Below, piece after piece: positions 53,473 through 64,000 of a stretch of 64,000 bases of DNA. The translations under genes and the position numbers were made by a program. The number at the start of each line of letters is the position of its first letter. The first letter of the stretch is position 1. Under the pieces are notes generated by a model. That model saw nothing but the letters and a program-made list of their open reading frames with translations, had not been told where the DNA came from and did no database searches. Location: NCBI GenBank assembly GCA_015061295.1, contig SUWU01000006.1, positions 1 through 64,000 on the forward strand, read 5' to 3'. This DNA is from Lentimicrobiaceae bacterium. GTDB taxonomy: Bacteria; Bacteroidota; Bacteroidia; Bacteroidales; F082.

Positions 53473-53865
53473 ATGCCAACGATTCAGCAATTAGTCCGTA
53501 AGGGACGTCAAAAATTGGAAGACAAGAGTAAATCTCCTGCCTTAGATTCGTGTCCGCAACGTCGTGGTGTTTGTGTACGTGTTTACACAACAACACCTAA
53601 AAAGCCTAATTCGGCTATGCGTAAAGTTGCTAGGGTACGTTTGACTAATCAGAAAGAAGTTAATGCTTACATTCCTGGTGAAGGTCATAACTTGCAGGAG
53701 CACTCTATCGTGATGATTAGAGGAGGTCGTGTTAAGGATCTTCCTGGTGTACGTTATCATATCATTCGCGGTGCTTTAGATACAGCAGGTGTTGATGGTC
53801 GTGCACAACGTAGATCTAAATACGGTGCTAAACGTCCTAAGAAACAGGCCGCTAAGAAGAAATAA
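53473..53865 (+). CDS. rpsL: 30S ribosomal protein S12
   Basis: 130 residues. It sits at the decoding centre and monitors codon-anticodon fit. The block [18 protein letters not shown] (K43, K44) and [14 protein letters not shown] (K88) carry the usual wild-type lysines, so no streptomycin-resistance change is seen at these places. First gene of the cluster, 33 bp before rpsG; upstream is an AT-rich spacer and not rpoC. Confidence 0.99.
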   Translation: MPTIQQLVRKGRQKLEDKSKSPALDSCPQRRGVCVRVYTTTPKKPNSAMRKVARVRLTNQKEVNAYIPGEGHNLQEHSIVMIRGGRVKDLPGVRYHIIRGALDTAGVDGRAQRRSKYGAKRPKKQAAKKK

Positions 53866-53898
53866 TTGTTAAACGGTAAAAGTTTAGAACATTAAAAC

Positions 53899-54366
53899 AT
53901 GAGAAAAGCTAAACCAAAGAAAAGAATTATCCTTCCAGATCCAAAGTATGGTGATGTATTGGTAACAAAATTTGTTAACAATATCATGCTTAAAGGTAAG
54001 AAGAACCTTGCTTATGAGATATTCTATAGTGCAATGGATATCGTAAGCAATAAGTTAAATGAAGATCCAATTAGTGTTTGGAAGAAAGCTTTAGAAAACG
54101 TAACTCCACAGGTTGAGGTAAGAAGCCGTCGTATTGGTGGTGCAACATTCCAGATTCCATCAGAGATTCGTCCTTCACGTAAACAAAGTATAGGTATGAA
54201 AAACCTTATCGGTTATGCCCGTAAACGTCATGAGAAATCAATGGGTGAGAGATTAGCTGGTGAGATTATGCAAGCTTACAAAGAAGAAGGTGCTGCTTTC
54301 AAGAAGAAGGAAGAGATCCACAGAATGGCTGATGCTAACAAAGCCTTCTCACACTTCAGATTCTAA
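53899..54366 (+). CDS. rpsG: 30S ribosomal protein S7
   Basis: 155 residues; starts assembly of the 30S head by binding the 3' domain of 16S rRNA and helps form the E site. Signatures are [21 protein letters not shown]-type sequence near 75-95 and [17 protein letters not shown] at the end. In other bacteria S7 is the repressor of the str operon; here it could act on the long leader upstream of rpsL. 23 bp before fusA. Confidence 0.99.
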   Translation: MRKAKPKKRIILPDPKYGDVLVTKFVNNIMLKGKKNLAYEIFYSAMDIVSNKLNEDPISVWKKALENVTPQVEVRSRRIGGATFQIPSEIRPSRKQSIGMKNLIGYARKRHEKSMGERLAGEIMQAYKEEGAAFKKKEEIHRMADANKAFSHFRF

Positions 54367-54389
54367 TATTAATTAATGTATAGATAAAG

Positions 54390-56519
54390 ATGAAAAACGG
54401 TCAAGATAATATGAATAACTTAGCTTATACTCGTAATATAGGTATCATGGCACACATTGATGCTGGTAAAACTACGACAACTGAGCGTATTTTGTATTAT
54501 ACAGGCCGTAGTCGTCGTCTCGGTGAAGTACATGATGGTGCTGCTACTATGGACTGGATGGTTCAAGAACAGGAACGCGGTATCACAATTACTTCAGCTG
54601 CTACAACAGTTTTCTGGAATGTTAACAATTCCCAATATAAAATTAACATAATTGACACTCCCGGTCACGTTGATTTCACAGTAGAAGTAGAGCGCTCGTT
54701 AAGAGTCCTCGATGGTGCTGTGGCATTGTTCTGTGCTGTTGGCGGTGTTGAGCCACAATCAGAAACTGTATGGCATCAAGCCGAAAAATATAAAGTGCCA
54801 CATATCTGTTTTGTTAATAAAATGGATCGTTGTGGTGCTGACTTCTTTAAGGTCGTTGAACAGATTAAAGAACGCCTTGGAGCTAATCCAATACCATTAC
54901 AAATTCCAATCGGAAGTGAAGATGCCTTTGTAGGTGTAATAGATTTAGTAAAAAACAAAGCTTTCGTTTGGGAAGATGAATTAGGAACTCAATTCACAGA
55001 AGTAGAAATACCTGAAGAATTAAAGGAAATGGCAGCTGACTATCGTAATAGATTGTTAGAAGGTGCTGCTGAAGATAATGAAGAATTGTTTGAGAAGTTT
55101 ATGGACAACCCAGATTCTATTACAGAAGAAGAACTTATTGCAGAGATAAGAAAAGCAACGTTATCAAGACGTGCTTGTCCTGTCTTGTGCGGTGCTTCTT
55201 TTAAGAATAAAGGTGTTCAACTTTTACTCGATGCTATTGTCAATTATCTTCCAAGTCCTAATGATATTGATGAAGTTACAGGTATTAATCCAAAGACTGA
55301 AAAAGAAGAAATACGCAAAGCGGATTCAAAAGAACCGTTCTGCGCACTCGCTTTCAAAATTGCTACAGATCCTTACGTAGGACGTTTAGCTTTCTTCCGT
55401 GTATATTCTGGAACATTAAAAGCCGGTTCATATGTGCTTAATGTTACAACAGGAAAGAAAGAACGTATTGCACGTATTATGCAGATGAATGCTAACAAGC
55501 AGACACCAATGGAGGAAATTTCAGCAGGTGACATAGCAGCAGCAGTCGGATTTAAGACAATAAGAACAGGCGATACCCTTACTAGCGAAGATAAACCTTT
55601 ATTGCTTGAGTCTATCTCATTCCCACAACCAGTAGTTCAAATCGCAGTTGAACCTAAAACTCAAGCTGAAATGGACAAGTTATCAGTATCCTTAGATAAA
55701 CTTGCCGAAGAAGATCCTACATTCCAAGTCTCCACAGACGAAAATTCAGGTCAAACAATAATCGCAGGTATGGGTGAGTTACACCTTGATATTATTATCG
55801 ATAGATTAAAAAGAGAATTCGGCGTTGAGATTAACGTGGGTAGTCCGCAAGTCGCATATAAAGAGTCATTTACAGAGACTGTTAATCATCATGAGGTATA
55901 TAAGAAACAAACAGGAGGTAAAGGTAAATTTGCCGACATCATGTTTGAGATTGGACCTGCAGATGAAGGCGTTTCTGGATTGCAATTTATCAACGATGTT
56001 AAAGGCGGTAATATCCCACGAGAATATGTACTTGCTGCAGAAAAAGGTTTCAAGAGCGCATTGTCAAATGGCGTCTTGGCTGGTTTCCCAATGGATTCTG
56101 TGAAAGTTCGTTTGTATGATGGTTCAACACATCCTGTTGATAGTGATGCTTTATCATTTGAGACAGCAGCTCATTTAGGTTTCAAGGAAGCTGGCTTAAA
56201 AGCAAAATCAGTTGTTATGGAACCAATAATGAAAGTTGAAGTTAGAGTTCCATCAGAATATCTTGGTGATGTGTCAGGCGACCTCAATAGAAGAAGATCA
56301 ATATTGAGAGAAGTAGAAGCAGGAATGACACAACAAATTATTAGAGCAGATGTCCCGTTGTCGGAAATGTTCGGATACATAACAACATTGAGAACATTGA
56401 CACAAGGAAGAGCTAATTATAGCATGGAGTTTAGTCATTATGCAAGATTAGCCGACGATTTAGCAGATATAGTGATTAAGAAAGCAAAAGGAACATATTT
56501 CTTCTTTGATAAGAAGTAA
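54390..56519 (+). CDS. fusA: Elongation factor G
   Basis: 709-residue translocase GTPase. G1 is [13 protein letters not shown]2 [10 protein letters not shown]3 DTPGHVDF, G4 NKMDR. The five-domain length is normal, ending in the domain IV/V sequences [20 protein letters not shown] and [19 protein letters not shown]. The first ATG (54390) gives [19 protein letters not shown]; an in-frame ATG at 54411 is possible. No tuf gene follows, as usual in Bacteroidetes; rpsJ comes next after 48 bp. Confidence 0.98.
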   Translation: MKNGQDNMNNLAYTRNIGIMAHIDAGKTTTTERILYYTGRSRRLGEVHDGAATMDWMVQEQERGITITSAATTVFWNVNNSQYKINIIDTPGHVDFTVEVERSLRVLDGAVALFCAVGGVEPQSETVWHQAEKYKVPHICFVNKMDRCGADFFKVVEQIKERLGANPIPLQIPIGSEDAFVGVIDLVKNKAFVWEDELGTQFTEVEIPEELKEMAADYRNRLLEGAAEDNEELFEKFMDNPDSITEEELIAEIRKATLSRRACPVLCGASFKNKGVQLLLDAIVNYLPSPNDIDEVTGINPKTEKEEIRKADSKEPFCALAFKIATDPYVGRLAFFRVYSGTLKAGSYVLNVTTGKKERIARIMQMNANKQTPMEEISAGDIAAAVGFKTIRTGDTLTSEDKPLLLESISFPQPVVQIAVEPKTQAEMDKLSVSLDKLAEEDPTFQVSTDENSGQTIIAGMGELHLDIIIDRLKREFGVEINVGSPQVAYKESFTETVNHHEVYKKQTGGKGKFADIMFEIGPADEGVSGLQFINDVKGGNIPREYVLAAEKGFKSALSNGVLAGFPMDSVKVRLYDGSTHPVDSDALSFETAAHLGFKEAGLKAKSVVMEPIMKVEVRVPSEYLGDVSGDLNRRRSILREVEAGMTQQIIRADVPLSEMFGYITTLRTLTQGRANYSMEFSHYARLADDLADIVIKKAKGTYFFFDKK

Positions 56520-56567
56520 TGACGGAAAGAAATTAGAATTAAAATAAAAAATTAACAACAAATTCTT

Positions 56568-56873
56568 ATGAGTCAAAGAATTAGAATTAAGTTAAAATCT
56601 CACGATCACAACTTGGTTGACAAGTCAGCTGAGAAGATTGTGAAAACCATCAAATTGACTGGTGCTGTAGTTAGCGGTCCAATACCGTTGCCAACAGACA
56701 AGAAAATTTACACGGTTTTGCGTTCGACCTTCGTCCACAAGAAATCGAGAGAGCAATTTGAGTTATCATCATACAAGCGTTTGCTTGATATTTATAACTC
56801 AACATCGCAAACTATCGATGCTTTGATGAAGTTAGAATTGCCAAGCGGTGTAGAAGTAGAAATTAAATTATAA
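56568..56873 (+). CDS. rpsJ: 30S ribosomal protein S10 (NusE)
   Basis: 101 residues; part of the 30S head and, as NusE, a partner of NusB and NusG in antitermination and transcription-translation coupling. Marker sequences are [30 protein letters not shown] and [16 protein letters not shown]. First gene of the S10 series, following fusA without an obvious terminator or new promoter, so read-through from the rpsL promoter is likely. Confidence 0.99.
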   Translation: MSQRIRIKLKSHDHNLVDKSAEKIVKTIKLTGAVVSGPIPLPTDKKIYTVLRSTFVHKKSREQFELSSYKRLLDIYNSTSQTIDALMKLELPSGVEVEIKL

Positions 56874-56905
56874 TTGTAAAACTATCTAGTAATTAAAAGC
56901 GTAGC

Positions 56906-57535
56906 ATGTCAGGAATACTAGGAAAAAAGATTGGGATGACCAGCATTTACGACGAGAGCGGAAGAAATATTCCAGTAACAGTCGTTGAAGCAGGTCCTTG
57001 CGTAGTCACCCAAGTTAAGACAAAAGAGAAGGACGGTTACGATGCTATCCAGATGGCGTTTGATGAAAGAAAGGTGAAGAACACACCTAAGGCTTTACAA
57101 AAACATTTTGAGAAAGCTGGTACAACGCCAAAGAAGGTAGTACGCGAATTTTCACGTTTCGAAGAAGGTCACAGAAAGAGCCTTGGTGAAACAATTACCG
57201 TCGATGTATTTATGGAAGGCGAATTTGTTGACGTAACAGGTGTCAGCAAAGGTAAGGGCTTCCAAGGAGTAGTAAAACGCTATAATTTTAATGGCGTTGG
57301 TCAAGCAACTCACGGTCAACATAACCGTTTGAGAAAACCGGGTTCAATTGGTGCATGTGCATACCCTTCAAGAGTATTTAAAGGATTACGTATGGGTGGA
57401 CACATGGGCAACCGTACAGTGAAGGCTATCAACCTTCAGATCATGAAAATCGTTCCCGAGAAGAATTTGTTAGTTGTGAAAGGTTCAGTACCGGGATCTA
57501 AAAACGGATATTTAAAAATAGAAAGATGGAGTTAG
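56906..57535 (+). CDS. rplC: 50S ribosomal protein L3
   Basis: 209 residues; an early 50S assembly protein whose long loop approaches the peptidyl-transferase centre. Starts [17 protein letters not shown]. The loop reads [20 protein letters not shown]: where E. coli has GSIGQ with the Gln150 methylated by PrmB, this protein has GSIGA, so that modification site is absent. Its last 10 bases overlap the start of rplD, favouring translational coupling. Confidence 0.99.
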   Translation: MSGILGKKIGMTSIYDESGRNIPVTVVEAGPCVVTQVKTKEKDGYDAIQMAFDERKVKNTPKALQKHFEKAGTTPKKVVREFSRFEEGHRKSLGETITVDVFMEGEFVDVTGVSKGKGFQGVVKRYNFNGVGQATHGQHNRLRKPGSIGACAYPSRVFKGLRMGGHMGNRTVKAINLQIMKIVPEKNLLVVKGSVPGSKNGYLKIERWS

Positions 57536-58152
57536 AAGTTTTAAAGGTAACCGGTGAATCAACAGGACGCAAAGTTCAGTTGAACGAAAATATTTTCGGC
57601 ATTGAACCGAACGATCATTGCATCTATTTAGATGTAAACTTGATCAGAGCAAATCAACGTCAAGGTACACACAAAGCAAAAACACGTAGTGAGATTGCTG
57701 GCAGTACACGTAAGTTGATCCGTCAAAAAGGAACAGGTGGTGCACGTCGTGGTGATATCAACTCACCAGTATTAAGAGGCGGTGGTAGAGTATTTGGACC
57801 ACAACCACGTGACTATGGCTTTAAGTTGAACAAGAAAGTTAGACTTCTTGCCCGTAGATCAGCTTTGACATATAAAATGAGAGATGCAGAGATTGCTATT
57901 TTAGAAGACTTCACCTTTGACAGCATCAAGACAAAGAAGATGGTTGAAGTTTTGAATAACCTTAAAGTGAATGGTGGCAAGAACTTGTTTGTATTCCCAG
58001 CAACAGATACTAATGTAGTAATGTCAGCAAGAAACATACAACGCACTCAAGTCACACTTGCTCGTAACCTCAACACTTATGATATTCTCAATGCCAAGAA
58101 GATTTTCATCTTGGAAAGTTCATTACCACAAATCGAAGAAATTCTTGGATAA
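57526..58152 (+). CDS. rplD: 50S ribosomal protein L4
   Basis: 208 residues; lines the exit tunnel and, in E. coli, represses the S10 operon. The tunnel loop is in [20 protein letters not shown] and [13 protein letters not shown], the region where macrolide-resistance changes occur; it looks standard. Starts inside the 3' end of rplC (10-bp overlap). An L4-responsive leader like that of E. coli is not evident, since rpsJ follows fusA directly. Confidence 0.99.
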   Translation: MELEVLKVTGESTGRKVQLNENIFGIEPNDHCIYLDVNLIRANQRQGTHKAKTRSEIAGSTRKLIRQKGTGGARRGDINSPVLRGGGRVFGPQPRDYGFKLNKKVRLLARRSALTYKMRDAEIAILEDFTFDSIKTKKMVEVLNNLKVNGGKNLFVFPATDTNVVMSARNIQRTQVTLARNLNTYDILNAKKIFILESSLPQIEEILG

Positions 58153-58174
58153 TTAACCTTAAAAATTAGAAACG

Positions 58175-58465
58175 ATGATTATCATTAAGAAACCTGTAAT
58201 AACAGAGAAAATGACTGCGATAAGCGAAAAGCTTAACAAATATGCATTCATTGTTGACAAACGTGCAAATAAACTGCAAATCAAACAGGCTGTCCAAGAC
58301 CTTTATGGTGTACAAGTGGAATCAGTCAACACTATTAATTATGAAGGAAAGCTTAAGTCACGTTATACAAAGACTGGCGTTATCAGCGGCAGAAGAGATG
58401 CTTTCAAGAAAGCAGTCGTGACATTAGCAAAAGGTGAAACTATTGACTTTTTTAGCAATATTTAA
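58175..58465 (+). CDS. rplW: 50S ribosomal protein L23
   Basis: 96 residues; located at the tunnel exit where trigger factor and SRP dock. Recognised by [40 protein letters not shown] and the closing [16 protein letters not shown]. 22 bp after rplD and 2 bp before rplB. Confidence 0.99.
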   Translation: MIIIKKPVITEKMTAISEKLNKYAFIVDKRANKLQIKQAVQDLYGVQVESVNTINYEGKLKSRYTKTGVISGRRDAFKKAVVTLAKGETIDFFSNI

Positions 58466-58467
58466 AG

Positions 58468-59292
58468 ATGGCTTTAAAGAAATATAAACCAACGACACCG
58501 GGTCAGCGCTTCAAAATTATTAGCGCTTTTGACGAAATCACAACAAGCAAGCCAGAGAAGTCATTGCTTGCTACTAAAAAGAGCACCGGTGGACGTAACC
58601 ACGTAGGTAAAATGACAGTCCGCAATATAGGTGGTGGACACAAACAAAAATATAGAATAATTGACTTCAAACGTGATAAAGACGGTATTCCAGCAGTAGT
58701 TAAGACTATTGAATACGATCCAAACCGTACAGCACGTATTGCCCTCGTATTTTACGCCGATGGTGAGAAGAGATATATCATTGCTCCACAAGGCTTAAAA
58801 GTTGGACAAACAATCATGTCTGGTAAAGAAGCTACACCAAACGTAGGTAACACAATGTTCTTGAGCGATGTTCCATTCGGTACAATCATTCACAACATTG
58901 AATTACGTCCTGGTCAAGGTGCTAAGATGGCACGTAGCGCTGGTGCATACGCACAATTGATGTCACGTGATGGTAAATATGCAATTTTAAGAATGCCTTC
59001 AGGTGAGACACGTCTTATCCTCCAAGCATGTAAAGCTACAATCGGTACAGTATCAAATGCTGACCACAACCTTGAGAAATCAGGTAAAGCAGGTCGTAGC
59101 CGCTGGTTAGGTCGTCGTCCACGCGTTCGTGGTGTTGTTATGAACCCAGTTGATCACCCAATGGGTGGTGGTGAAGGTCGTGCATCAGGTGGTCTCCCAC
59201 GTAGCCGTAAGGGTTTACCAGCTAAGGGATACAAGACACGCGCATTGAAGAATGCTTCGAACAAGTACATCATTGAAAGAAGAAAGAAATAA
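58468..59292 (+). CDS. rplB: 50S ribosomal protein L2
   Basis: 274 residues; binds 23S rRNA near the peptidyl-transferase centre and is needed for subunit joining. Contains the conserved [19 protein letters not shown], the C-terminal [19 protein letters not shown] with the functionally important His, and a Lys/Arg-rich end. Length and motifs are normal. It begins only 2 bp after rplW. Confidence 0.99.
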   Translation: MALKKYKPTTPGQRFKIISAFDEITTSKPEKSLLATKKSTGGRNHVGKMTVRNIGGGHKQKYRIIDFKRDKDGIPAVVKTIEYDPNRTARIALVFYADGEKRYIIAPQGLKVGQTIMSGKEATPNVGNTMFLSDVPFGTIIHNIELRPGQGAKMARSAGAYAQLMSRDGKYAILRMPSGETRLILQACKATIGTVSNADHNLEKSGKAGRSRWLGRRPRVRGVVMNPVDHPMGGGEGRASGGLPRSRKGLPAKGYKTRALKNASNKYIIERRKK

Positions 59293-59316
59293 TTAACCAG
59301 GTAAAAAATTAGAAAA

Positions 59317-59583
59317 ATGAGTCGCTCACTTAAAAAAGGACCATATATCCACTACAAACTCGAGAAAAGAGTTTTGGATAATGTAGCAACAGGTAAGAAG
59401 ACCGTCATTAAGACCTGGTCGAGAGCTTCAATGATTTCACCAGATTTTGTTGGTCAAACAATAGCTGTACATAACGGCAATAAATTCATCCCTGTTTACG
59501 TAACAGAAAACATGGTAGGCCACAAGTTAGGAGAATTTGCTCCAACACGTATCTTCAGAGGTCATGCCGGAAATAAAAAATGA
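59317..59583 (+). CDS. rpsS: 30S ribosomal protein S19
   Basis: 88 residues; 30S head protein that pairs with S13 and contacts the A-site tRNA. Typical start [18 protein letters not shown] and end [20 protein letters not shown]. 24 bp after rplB, 15 bp before rplV. Confidence 0.99.
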   Translation: MSRSLKKGPYIHYKLEKRVLDNVATGKKTVIKTWSRASMISPDFVGQTIAVHNGNKFIPVYVTENMVGHKLGEFAPTRIFRGHAGNKK

Positions 59584-59598
59584 TAAATAAAGAATAGT

Positions 59599-60030
59599 AT
59601 GGGAGCAAGAAAACATAATAGAGCAGAAGCTATTAAAGCAGCACGTAAACAAGTTGCTTTTGCAAAGTTGAATGACGTGCCTACATCGCCTCGTAAGATG
59701 CGTTTAGTTGCTGACATGATAAGAGGAATGAAAGTGGAACTTGCACTGCATGCCTTGATGTACTCACCCAAAGCCGCTGCAAAACCGATGTATAAATTAC
59801 TTCGTTCAGCAATAGCAAACTGGGAAGCTAAAAATGAAGGAAAACGTATCGAAGACGCTAACTTATATGTAAAAGAAGTATTTGTTGATGAAGGTCGTAC
59901 ATTAAAACGTATCCAACCTGCACCACAGGGAAGAGCACACCGCATCCGCAAACGTTCAAACCATATCACTATAGTTGTCGATAGTAGAATCGCTGAAGCA
60001 GCTAATGTCGAGGCAAAAGTAGAAGAATAA
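59599..60030 (+). CDS. rplV: 50S ribosomal protein L22
   Basis: 143 residues; its beta-hairpin lines the exit tunnel next to L4. Contains [20 protein letters not shown] and the hairpin region [20 protein letters not shown]. Somewhat longer than E. coli L22 (110), with an N-terminal extension ([17 protein letters not shown]) usual in Bacteroidetes. No duplication in the macrolide loop is seen. Confidence 0.98.
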   Translation: MGARKHNRAEAIKAARKQVAFAKLNDVPTSPRKMRLVADMIRGMKVELALHALMYSPKAAAKPMYKLLRSAIANWEAKNEGKRIEDANLYVKEVFVDEGRTLKRIQPAPQGRAHRIRKRSNHITIVVDSRIAEAANVEAKVEE

Positions 60031-60049
60031 AAATTAATTAGAGTTTACA

Positions 60050-60784
60050 ATGGGACAAAAAACAAATCCAATAGGTCTTAGATTAGGAATCATCAAAGGA
60101 TGGGATTCCAATTGGTATGGCGGTAGAGATTTTTCAAAGAAACTTGTCGAAGACGATAAAATTCGTAAATATTTGAATGCACGTCTTGGAAAAGCAGGTA
60201 TCTCGAAGATTGCTATCGAACGTTCACTTAAACTCGTGACCGTAACTATCTTCACAGCCCGTCCGGGCATGATCATAGGTAGAGGTGGTCAAGAAGTAGA
60301 TAAATTAAAAGAAGAATTGAAGAAGCTCACTGGAAAAGAAGTACAAATCAATATCAGTGAGATTAAGAGACCAGAACTCGATGCTTATATAGTAGCAAGT
60401 ACAATTGCAAAACAAATTGAAGGCCGCGTTTCATTCCGTCGTGCTATCAAGACTGCAGTTTCAGGAACTATGCGTATCGGTGCAGAAGGTATCAAAGTTA
60501 TTGCTTCAGGTCGTGTTGGCGGTGCAGAAATGGCACGTCAAGAAACATACAAAGAAGGTCGTATTCCATTGCATACACTTCGCGCAGACATCGACTATTC
60601 ATTAGTCGAAGCACATACAACATACGGTCGTATCGGTATTAAAGTATGGATCTGCAAAGGTGAAATCTATGGTAAACCTGAATTAGTACCAACCTCAGTT
60701 GCAAGTGCACCAAAGAAACAATCAGCACCAAAGCAAAACGGAGGAGCTCCACGTCGCAATAAACGTAACAACAGTAATAAGTAA
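60050..60784 (+). CDS. rpsC: 30S ribosomal protein S3
   Basis: 244 residues; lines the mRNA entry channel and has helicase activity with S4 and S5. It has an N-terminal [19 protein letters not shown], a KH domain with [20 protein letters not shown], and the C-terminal [21 protein letters not shown] low-complexity basic tail ([19 protein letters not shown]) ends the protein. Confidence 0.99.
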   Translation: MGQKTNPIGLRLGIIKGWDSNWYGGRDFSKKLVEDDKIRKYLNARLGKAGISKIAIERSLKLVTVTIFTARPGMIIGRGGQEVDKLKEELKKLTGKEVQINISEIKRPELDAYIVASTIAKQIEGRVSFRRAIKTAVSGTMRIGAEGIKVIASGRVGGAEMARQETYKEGRIPLHTLRADIDYSLVEAHTTYGRIGIKVWICKGEIYGKPELVPTSVASAPKKQSAPKQNGGAPRRNKRNNSNK

Positions 60785-60805
60785 GAAAATAAAAAATTAT
60801 AGACG

Positions 60806-61225
60806 ATGTTACAACCTAAAAGAACAAGATTCAGAAGACCTCAGAAGAGCAAGATAAAAGGTATAGCACACCGCGGACACGAACTTGCATTCGGAACTTT
60901 TGGAATAAAATCAATGGAGGATGCTTTGATCACAGCTCGTCAAATAGAAGCTGCTCGTCAAGCTGTCACTCGTTACATGAAACGTGAGGGACAAATTTGG
61001 ATTAGAATATTCCCTGACAAACCTATCACCAAGAAGCCACAAGACGTTCGTATGGGTAAAGGTAAGGGAGATGTCGAATACTTTGCAGCTCGCGTATATC
61101 CTGGTCACATGCTTTTCGAAGCTGAAGGCGTGCCATTAGCAATTGCTAAAGAAGCTATGCGTTTAGCCGCTCAAAAGTTACCTGTTACAACAAAATTCGT
61201 TGTAAGAAGAGATTATGTTGAATAA
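60806..61225 (+). CDS. rplP: 50S ribosomal protein L16
   Basis: 139 residues; helps place the A-site tRNA acceptor arm. Signatures are [39 protein letters not shown] and [19 protein letters not shown]; the Arg hydroxylated by YcfD in E. coli falls near the RMGKGKG stretch. 21 bp after rpsC and 18 bp before rpmC. Confidence 0.99.
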   Translation: MLQPKRTRFRRPQKSKIKGIAHRGHELAFGTFGIKSMEDALITARQIEAARQAVTRYMKREGQIWIRIFPDKPITKKPQDVRMGKGKGDVEYFAARVYPGHMLFEAEGVPLAIAKEAMRLAAQKLPVTTKFVVRRDYVE

Positions 61226-61243
61226 TTAGAATGAACAAGCACT

Positions 61244-61456
61244 ATGAAAAAAGAAGCTATCAATGAATTAAGTACAGCTGATTTGATGGAACGCATCGAA
61301 GAGCAACGTTCACAATACGTAAAGATGAAGCTCAATCATGCAGTTTCTCCGCTGGATAATCCACATAAATTAGGCGCTTGTCGCAAGGAAATCGCACGTA
61401 TGATGACAGAACTCAGAAAACGTGAGATGATGGAAAGCAAAAATGACAATAAATAA
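61244..61456 (+). CDS. rpmC: 50S ribosomal protein L29
   Basis: 70 residues, two long helices; sits beside L23 at the tunnel exit. Recognised by EAINELSTADLMERIEEQRS, MKLNHAVSPLDNPHKL and the ending RREIARMMTELRKRE-like sequence. Small but in its standard place between rplP and rpsQ. Confidence 0.97.
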   Translation: MKKEAINELSTADLMERIEEQRSQYVKMKLNHAVSPLDNPHKLGACRKEIARMMTELRKREMMESKNDNK

Positions 61457-61478
61457 TAACGACAATTAAGGAATTATC

Positions 61479-61733
61479 ATGGAAAGAAATCTTAGAAAAG
61501 AGAGAATAGGCGTTGTTGCTAGCAACAAAATGGATAAAACCATAGTCGTTGTTATTGAACGTCGTACAAAACACCCTATTTACGGTAAATTCGTTAAGAA
61601 TTCTACACGTTTTATGGCACACGATGAGAAGAATGAATGCAATATCGGTGACACCGTACGCATCATGGAAACTCGTCCGTTAAGTAAGAACAAACGTTGG
61701 AGACTCGTTGAAATAATAGAAAGGGCTAAGTAA
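61479..61733 (+). CDS. rpsQ: 30S ribosomal protein S17
   Basis: 84 residues; primary 16S rRNA binder with an OB fold. Contains [40 protein letters not shown] and [20 protein letters not shown]. Its stop codon overlaps the rplN start by one base (TAATG), implying coupled translation. Confidence 0.99.
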   Translation: MERNLRKERIGVVASNKMDKTIVVVIERRTKHPIYGKFVKNSTRFMAHDEKNECNIGDTVRIMETRPLSKNKRWRLVEIIERAK

Positions 61734-62101
61734 TGTTACAACAAGAATCAAGACTTGCAGTTGCCGATAACAGTGGCGCAAGAGAAGTTCTCTGCATCAG
61801 AGTTTTAGGCGGTACAAAAAAACGTTATGCCGGCATAGGCGACGTGATAGTAGTAACAGTAAAAGACGCTACCCCAGGTGGTAACGTGAAAAAAGGTGCT
61901 GTTGTTAAAGCTGTCGTAGTTCGTACAAAGAAAGAAATTCGTCGTGCTGACGGCTCATACATTCGTTTCGACGATAACGCATGCGTGTTATTAAACAACG
62001 CAGGTGAAATGATGGGAACTCGTATCTTTGGACCAGTTGCCAGAGAGTTGCGTGAGAAACAGTATATGAAGATCGTATCTCTTGCACCTGAGGTACTTTA
62101 A
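61733..62101 (+). CDS. rplN: 50S ribosomal protein L14
   Basis: 122 residues; forms intersubunit bridges and is the docking site of the silencing factor RsfS. Signatures are [32 protein letters not shown]-type [20 protein letters not shown] and [19 protein letters not shown]. First of the spc series; one-base overlap with rpsQ. Confidence 0.99.
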   Translation: MLQQESRLAVADNSGAREVLCIRVLGGTKKRYAGIGDVIVVTVKDATPGGNVKKGAVVKAVVVRTKKEIRRADGSYIRFDDNACVLLNNAGEMMGTRIFGPVARELREKQYMKIVSLAPEVL

Positions 62102-62120
62102 TTAAAGAAAGGGACAAGTT

Positions 62121-62438
62121 ATGAGTAAATTACATTTGAAAAAAGGCGATAACGTATTAGTTATCTCCGGAACCCAAAAAGGAAAAAAAGGCACAGTTCT
62201 TAGCGTTGATGTTGAAAAACAAAGAGCAATAGTAGAAGGTGTCAATTTAGTCTCTAAGCATGCTCGTCCAAGCACAGAGAATCCTAAAGGTGGTATCGTA
62301 AAGAAAGAGGCTGGCGTTCATATTTCAAATCTTATGGTTTGCGATAAGAACGGTAAGCCAGGCCGCATCGGTCGTAAAAAAGATGAAAATGGTAAATCAA
62401 TCCGTTATTCTAAAAAAACAGGTGAGGAGATAAAATAA
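62121..62438 (+). CDS. rplX: 50S ribosomal protein L24
   Basis: 105 residues; starts 50S assembly. KOW motif in [20 protein letters not shown], then [20 protein letters not shown] and the C-terminal [19 protein letters not shown]. Preceded by AAAGGGACAAG, a weak Shine-Dalgarno-like stretch. Ends with a one-base overlap (TAATG) with rplE. Confidence 0.98.
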   Translation: MSKLHLKKGDNVLVISGTQKGKKGTVLSVDVEKQRAIVEGVNLVSKHARPSTENPKGGIVKKEAGVHISNLMVCDKNGKPGRIGRKKDENGKSIRYSKKTGEEIK

Positions 62439-62998
62439 TGAATTATCAACCTAAACTAAGAGAACAGTATAAGAGTGAAATCGTGCCTGCATTGATGAAA
62501 GAATTCCAGTATAAAACTGTTATGCAGGTTCCACGGCTTTTGAAAATTTCACTGAATCAGGGTATCGGCGCTGCATTAGCCGATAAGAAACTGATTGACT
62601 ATGGTGTAGAAGAAATGTCAGCTATCACCGGACAGAAAGCCGTTCCAACAATTTCTAAATGTGACGTTTCTAACTTTAAGTTACGTCGCGGTAACCCGAT
62701 CGGTGTACGTGTAACTTTACGCGGTGACAGAATGTACGAATTCCTCGAACGCCTTGTTGCTGTTGCTTTACCACGTGTACGCGACTTCAGAGGTATTAAC
62801 GACAAAGGTTTTGACGGACGCGGAAACTATAGCTTCGGCGTTACAGAACAAATTATCTTCCCAGAAATCGATATGGATAAAGTCAATCGTATCAATGGTA
62901 TGGATATAACCTTTGTTACTTCAGCTAGAACAGACAAGGAAGCAATGGCCTTGTTGAAACAATTTGGTCTTCCATTTAAAAATCAGAAAAAACAGTAA
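62438..62998 (+). CDS. rplE: 50S ribosomal protein L5
   Basis: 186 residues; binds 5S rRNA and contacts P-site tRNA. Contains [60 protein letters not shown] and [19 protein letters not shown]. Three bases separate it from rpsN. All features are standard. Confidence 0.99.
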   Translation: MNYQPKLREQYKSEIVPALMKEFQYKTVMQVPRLLKISLNQGIGAALADKKLIDYGVEEMSAITGQKAVPTISKCDVSNFKLRRGNPIGVRVTLRGDRMYEFLERLVAVALPRVRDFRGINDKGFDGRGNYSFGVTEQIIFPEIDMDKVNRINGMDITFVTSARTDKEAMALLKQFGLPFKNQKKQ

Positions 62999-63001
62999 GT
63001 T

Positions 63002-63271
63002 ATGGCAAAAGAGTCAATGAAAGCTCGCGAGCGTAAAAGAGCTCAAATGGTTGAGAAATATGCAGCAAAACGCGCTGCTCTTAAGGAAGCTGGCGACTAT
63101 ATAGGTCTCCAAAAACTTCCTAAGAACGCTTCTCCTATCCGTCTGCATAATCGCTGTCAGCTCACCGGACGTCCAAAAGGTTACATGCGTCAGTTCGGCA
63201 TTTCACGTATCAACTTCCGTGAAATGGCACTGAAAGGTTTAATTCCAGGTGTTAAAAAAGCAAGTTGGTAA
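63002..63271 (+). CDS. rpsN: 30S ribosomal protein S14 (zinc-free type)
   Basis: 89 residues; late-assembling 30S head protein. Ends [20 protein letters not shown]...[12 protein letters not shown]. Only one Cys is present, so it is the long C-minus form that does not need zinc, in contrast to the 61-residue zinc-ribbon form. Tight spacing to both neighbours. Confidence 0.98.
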   Translation: MAKESMKARERKRAQMVEKYAAKRAALKEAGDYIGLQKLPKNASPIRLHNRCQLTGRPKGYMRQFGISRINFREMALKGLIPGVKKASW

Positions 63272-63289
63272 ACAATAAAAATTAAGACA

Positions 63290-63688
63290 ATGATTACAGA
63301 TCCTATAGCAGATTTCTTGACACGCATCCGTAATGCTGTCAACGCTAAACATAGAATAGTTGAAGTACCAGCTTCAAATGTTAAGAAAGCTATAACACAA
63401 ATTCTTTTTGAAAAAGGTTATATTCTCAACTATAAATTTGAAGAAGAAGGTCCTCAAGGCACAATAAAAATCGCTTTGAAGTATCATCCAGTCACTAAAC
63501 AACCAGCTATTATGTCAATCCAGAGAGTATCAAGCCCTGGTTTGCGTAAATATGCTGACTCTGAAAACTTGCCAAGAGTGATGAATGGCTTAGGTATAGC
63601 TATCATATCAACATCACAAGGTATTATGACAGATAAAGAAGCTCGCAAGCTTCATATCGGTGGAGAAGTCTTATGTTACGTAAGTTAA
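63290..63688 (+). CDS. rpsH: 30S ribosomal protein S8
   Basis: 132 residues; binds the central domain of 16S rRNA and in E. coli represses the spc operon. Signatures are [20 protein letters not shown] near the start and [20 protein letters not shown] near the end, with the usual ending GGEVLCYVS. 18 bp after rpsN, 16 bp before rplF. Confidence 0.99.
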   Translation: MITDPIADFLTRIRNAVNAKHRIVEVPASNVKKAITQILFEKGYILNYKFEEEGPQGTIKIALKYHPVTKQPAIMSIQRVSSPGLRKYADSENLPRVMNGLGIAIISTSQGIMTDKEARKLHIGGEVLCYVS

Positions 63689-63704
63689 TGAAAGGAGAAT
63701 AGCA

Positions 63705-64000
63705 ATGTCATTATCAAGAATAGGAAAGATGCCTATCGCTATCCCAGCAGGCGTAGAAGTATCAGTAAAAGATAACGTTTTTACAGCAAAAGGAAAATTA
63801 GGTCAATTGACACAAGATTTTCACGGTGATGTTATTGTAGAAATTGAAGACGGTTTCGTACATGTAAAACCAGCTGAAATAGAAAAAGCAGGTGCAAAAC
63901 ATGGTTTATACCGCGCATTGTTCTTCAACATGGTTAAAGGCGTATCAGAAGGCTTTGAAACTGTACAAGAACTCGTTGGTGTTGGTTATAAAGCAGAAGC
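63705..64000 (+). CDS. rplF: 50S ribosomal protein L6 (partial, cut by window end)
   Basis: Starts at the ATG 63705 (MSLSRIGKMPIAIPAGVEVS) and runs open for 98 codons to the window edge, with KHGLYRALFFNMVKGVSEGF and LVGVGYKAE, all typical of L6. The gene should continue about 85 codons beyond the window. It is preceded by AAAGGAG eight bases before the ATG, a classical Shine-Dalgarno sequence that most genes of this window lack. Confidence 0.98.
   Translation, partial: MSLSRIGKMPIAIPAGVEVSVKDNVFTAKGKLGQLTQDFHGDVIVEIEDGFVHVKPAEIEKAGAKHGLYRALFFNMVKGVSEGFETVQELVGVGYKAE

Overview
The window looks like a chromosomal segment of a low-GC Bacteroidetes bacterium, most likely of the order Bacteroidales. 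The support is: promoters of the TTTG-(19-20)-TAnnTTTG type, near absence of Shine-Dalgarno sequences, five predicted secreted proteins ending in type IX secretion (T9SS) type-A sorting domains, a PorE-like OmpA protein, a SecDF fusion, a DUF4290 gene next to murA, and a str/S10/spc gene order rpsL-rpsG-fusA-rpsJ with no tuf. No rRNA, tRNA, CRISPR array, insertion sequence or prophage was seen. I cannot name the genus.

Layout. 0-3.8 kb: an outer-membrane barrel protein, a METTL25-like methyltransferase carrying an in-frame repeat insertion, and ilvE. 3.8-10 kb: two convergent T9SS cargo proteins, an Omp28-like thiol protein and a 1447-residue HagA-like adhesin, sharing a 16-bp terminator stem. 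10-21 kb: a choline-kinase-like phosphotransferase, an Fe-S aldo/keto reductase, a probable phosphate-uptake cluster (Pit transporter, outer-membrane barrel, Gate-domain membrane protein), a phosphoglycolate-phosphatase-like HAD enzyme, a paralog of the first barrel, a SlyD-like FKBP and a VWA-like membrane protein. 21-33 kb: tsaC, an S41 protease and three tandem gingipain-family (C25) proteases. 33-44 kb: a beta-CASP nuclease, pyrF-prfA-purM, the PorE-like gene and secDF. 44-53 kb: grpE-dnaJ plus a two-gene ABC-2 exporter, then pcrA-DUF4290-murA. 53-64 kb: the str, S10 and spc ribosomal clusters, cut inside rplF at the window end.

How it fits together. The gingipain locus is the most striking part. 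The first protease has the diagnostic residues of lysine-gingipain Kgp (His, the Cys pair, and the S1-pocket Asp in the YWxED motif). The next two have the Rgp pattern (Cys/His dyad, S1 Asp, and the Trp-x-x-x-Met pocket walls). With the HagA-like adhesin, which shares a module with the two Rgp-like proteases, the Omp28-like cargo, a PorE-like T9SS factor and SecDF, the window encodes much of a Porphyromonas-type export and proteolysis system.

The second notable pattern is a family of degenerate 7- or 8-bp word arrays. They lie immediately downstream of, or across, the stop codons of about ten unrelated genes, written in the sense direction. Two further arrays sit in frame inside genes: the methyltransferase and an ABC ATPase. 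Other points are a MurA with Asp replacing the fosfomycin-target Cys, a structured leader before rpsL, and two candidate palindromic operators.
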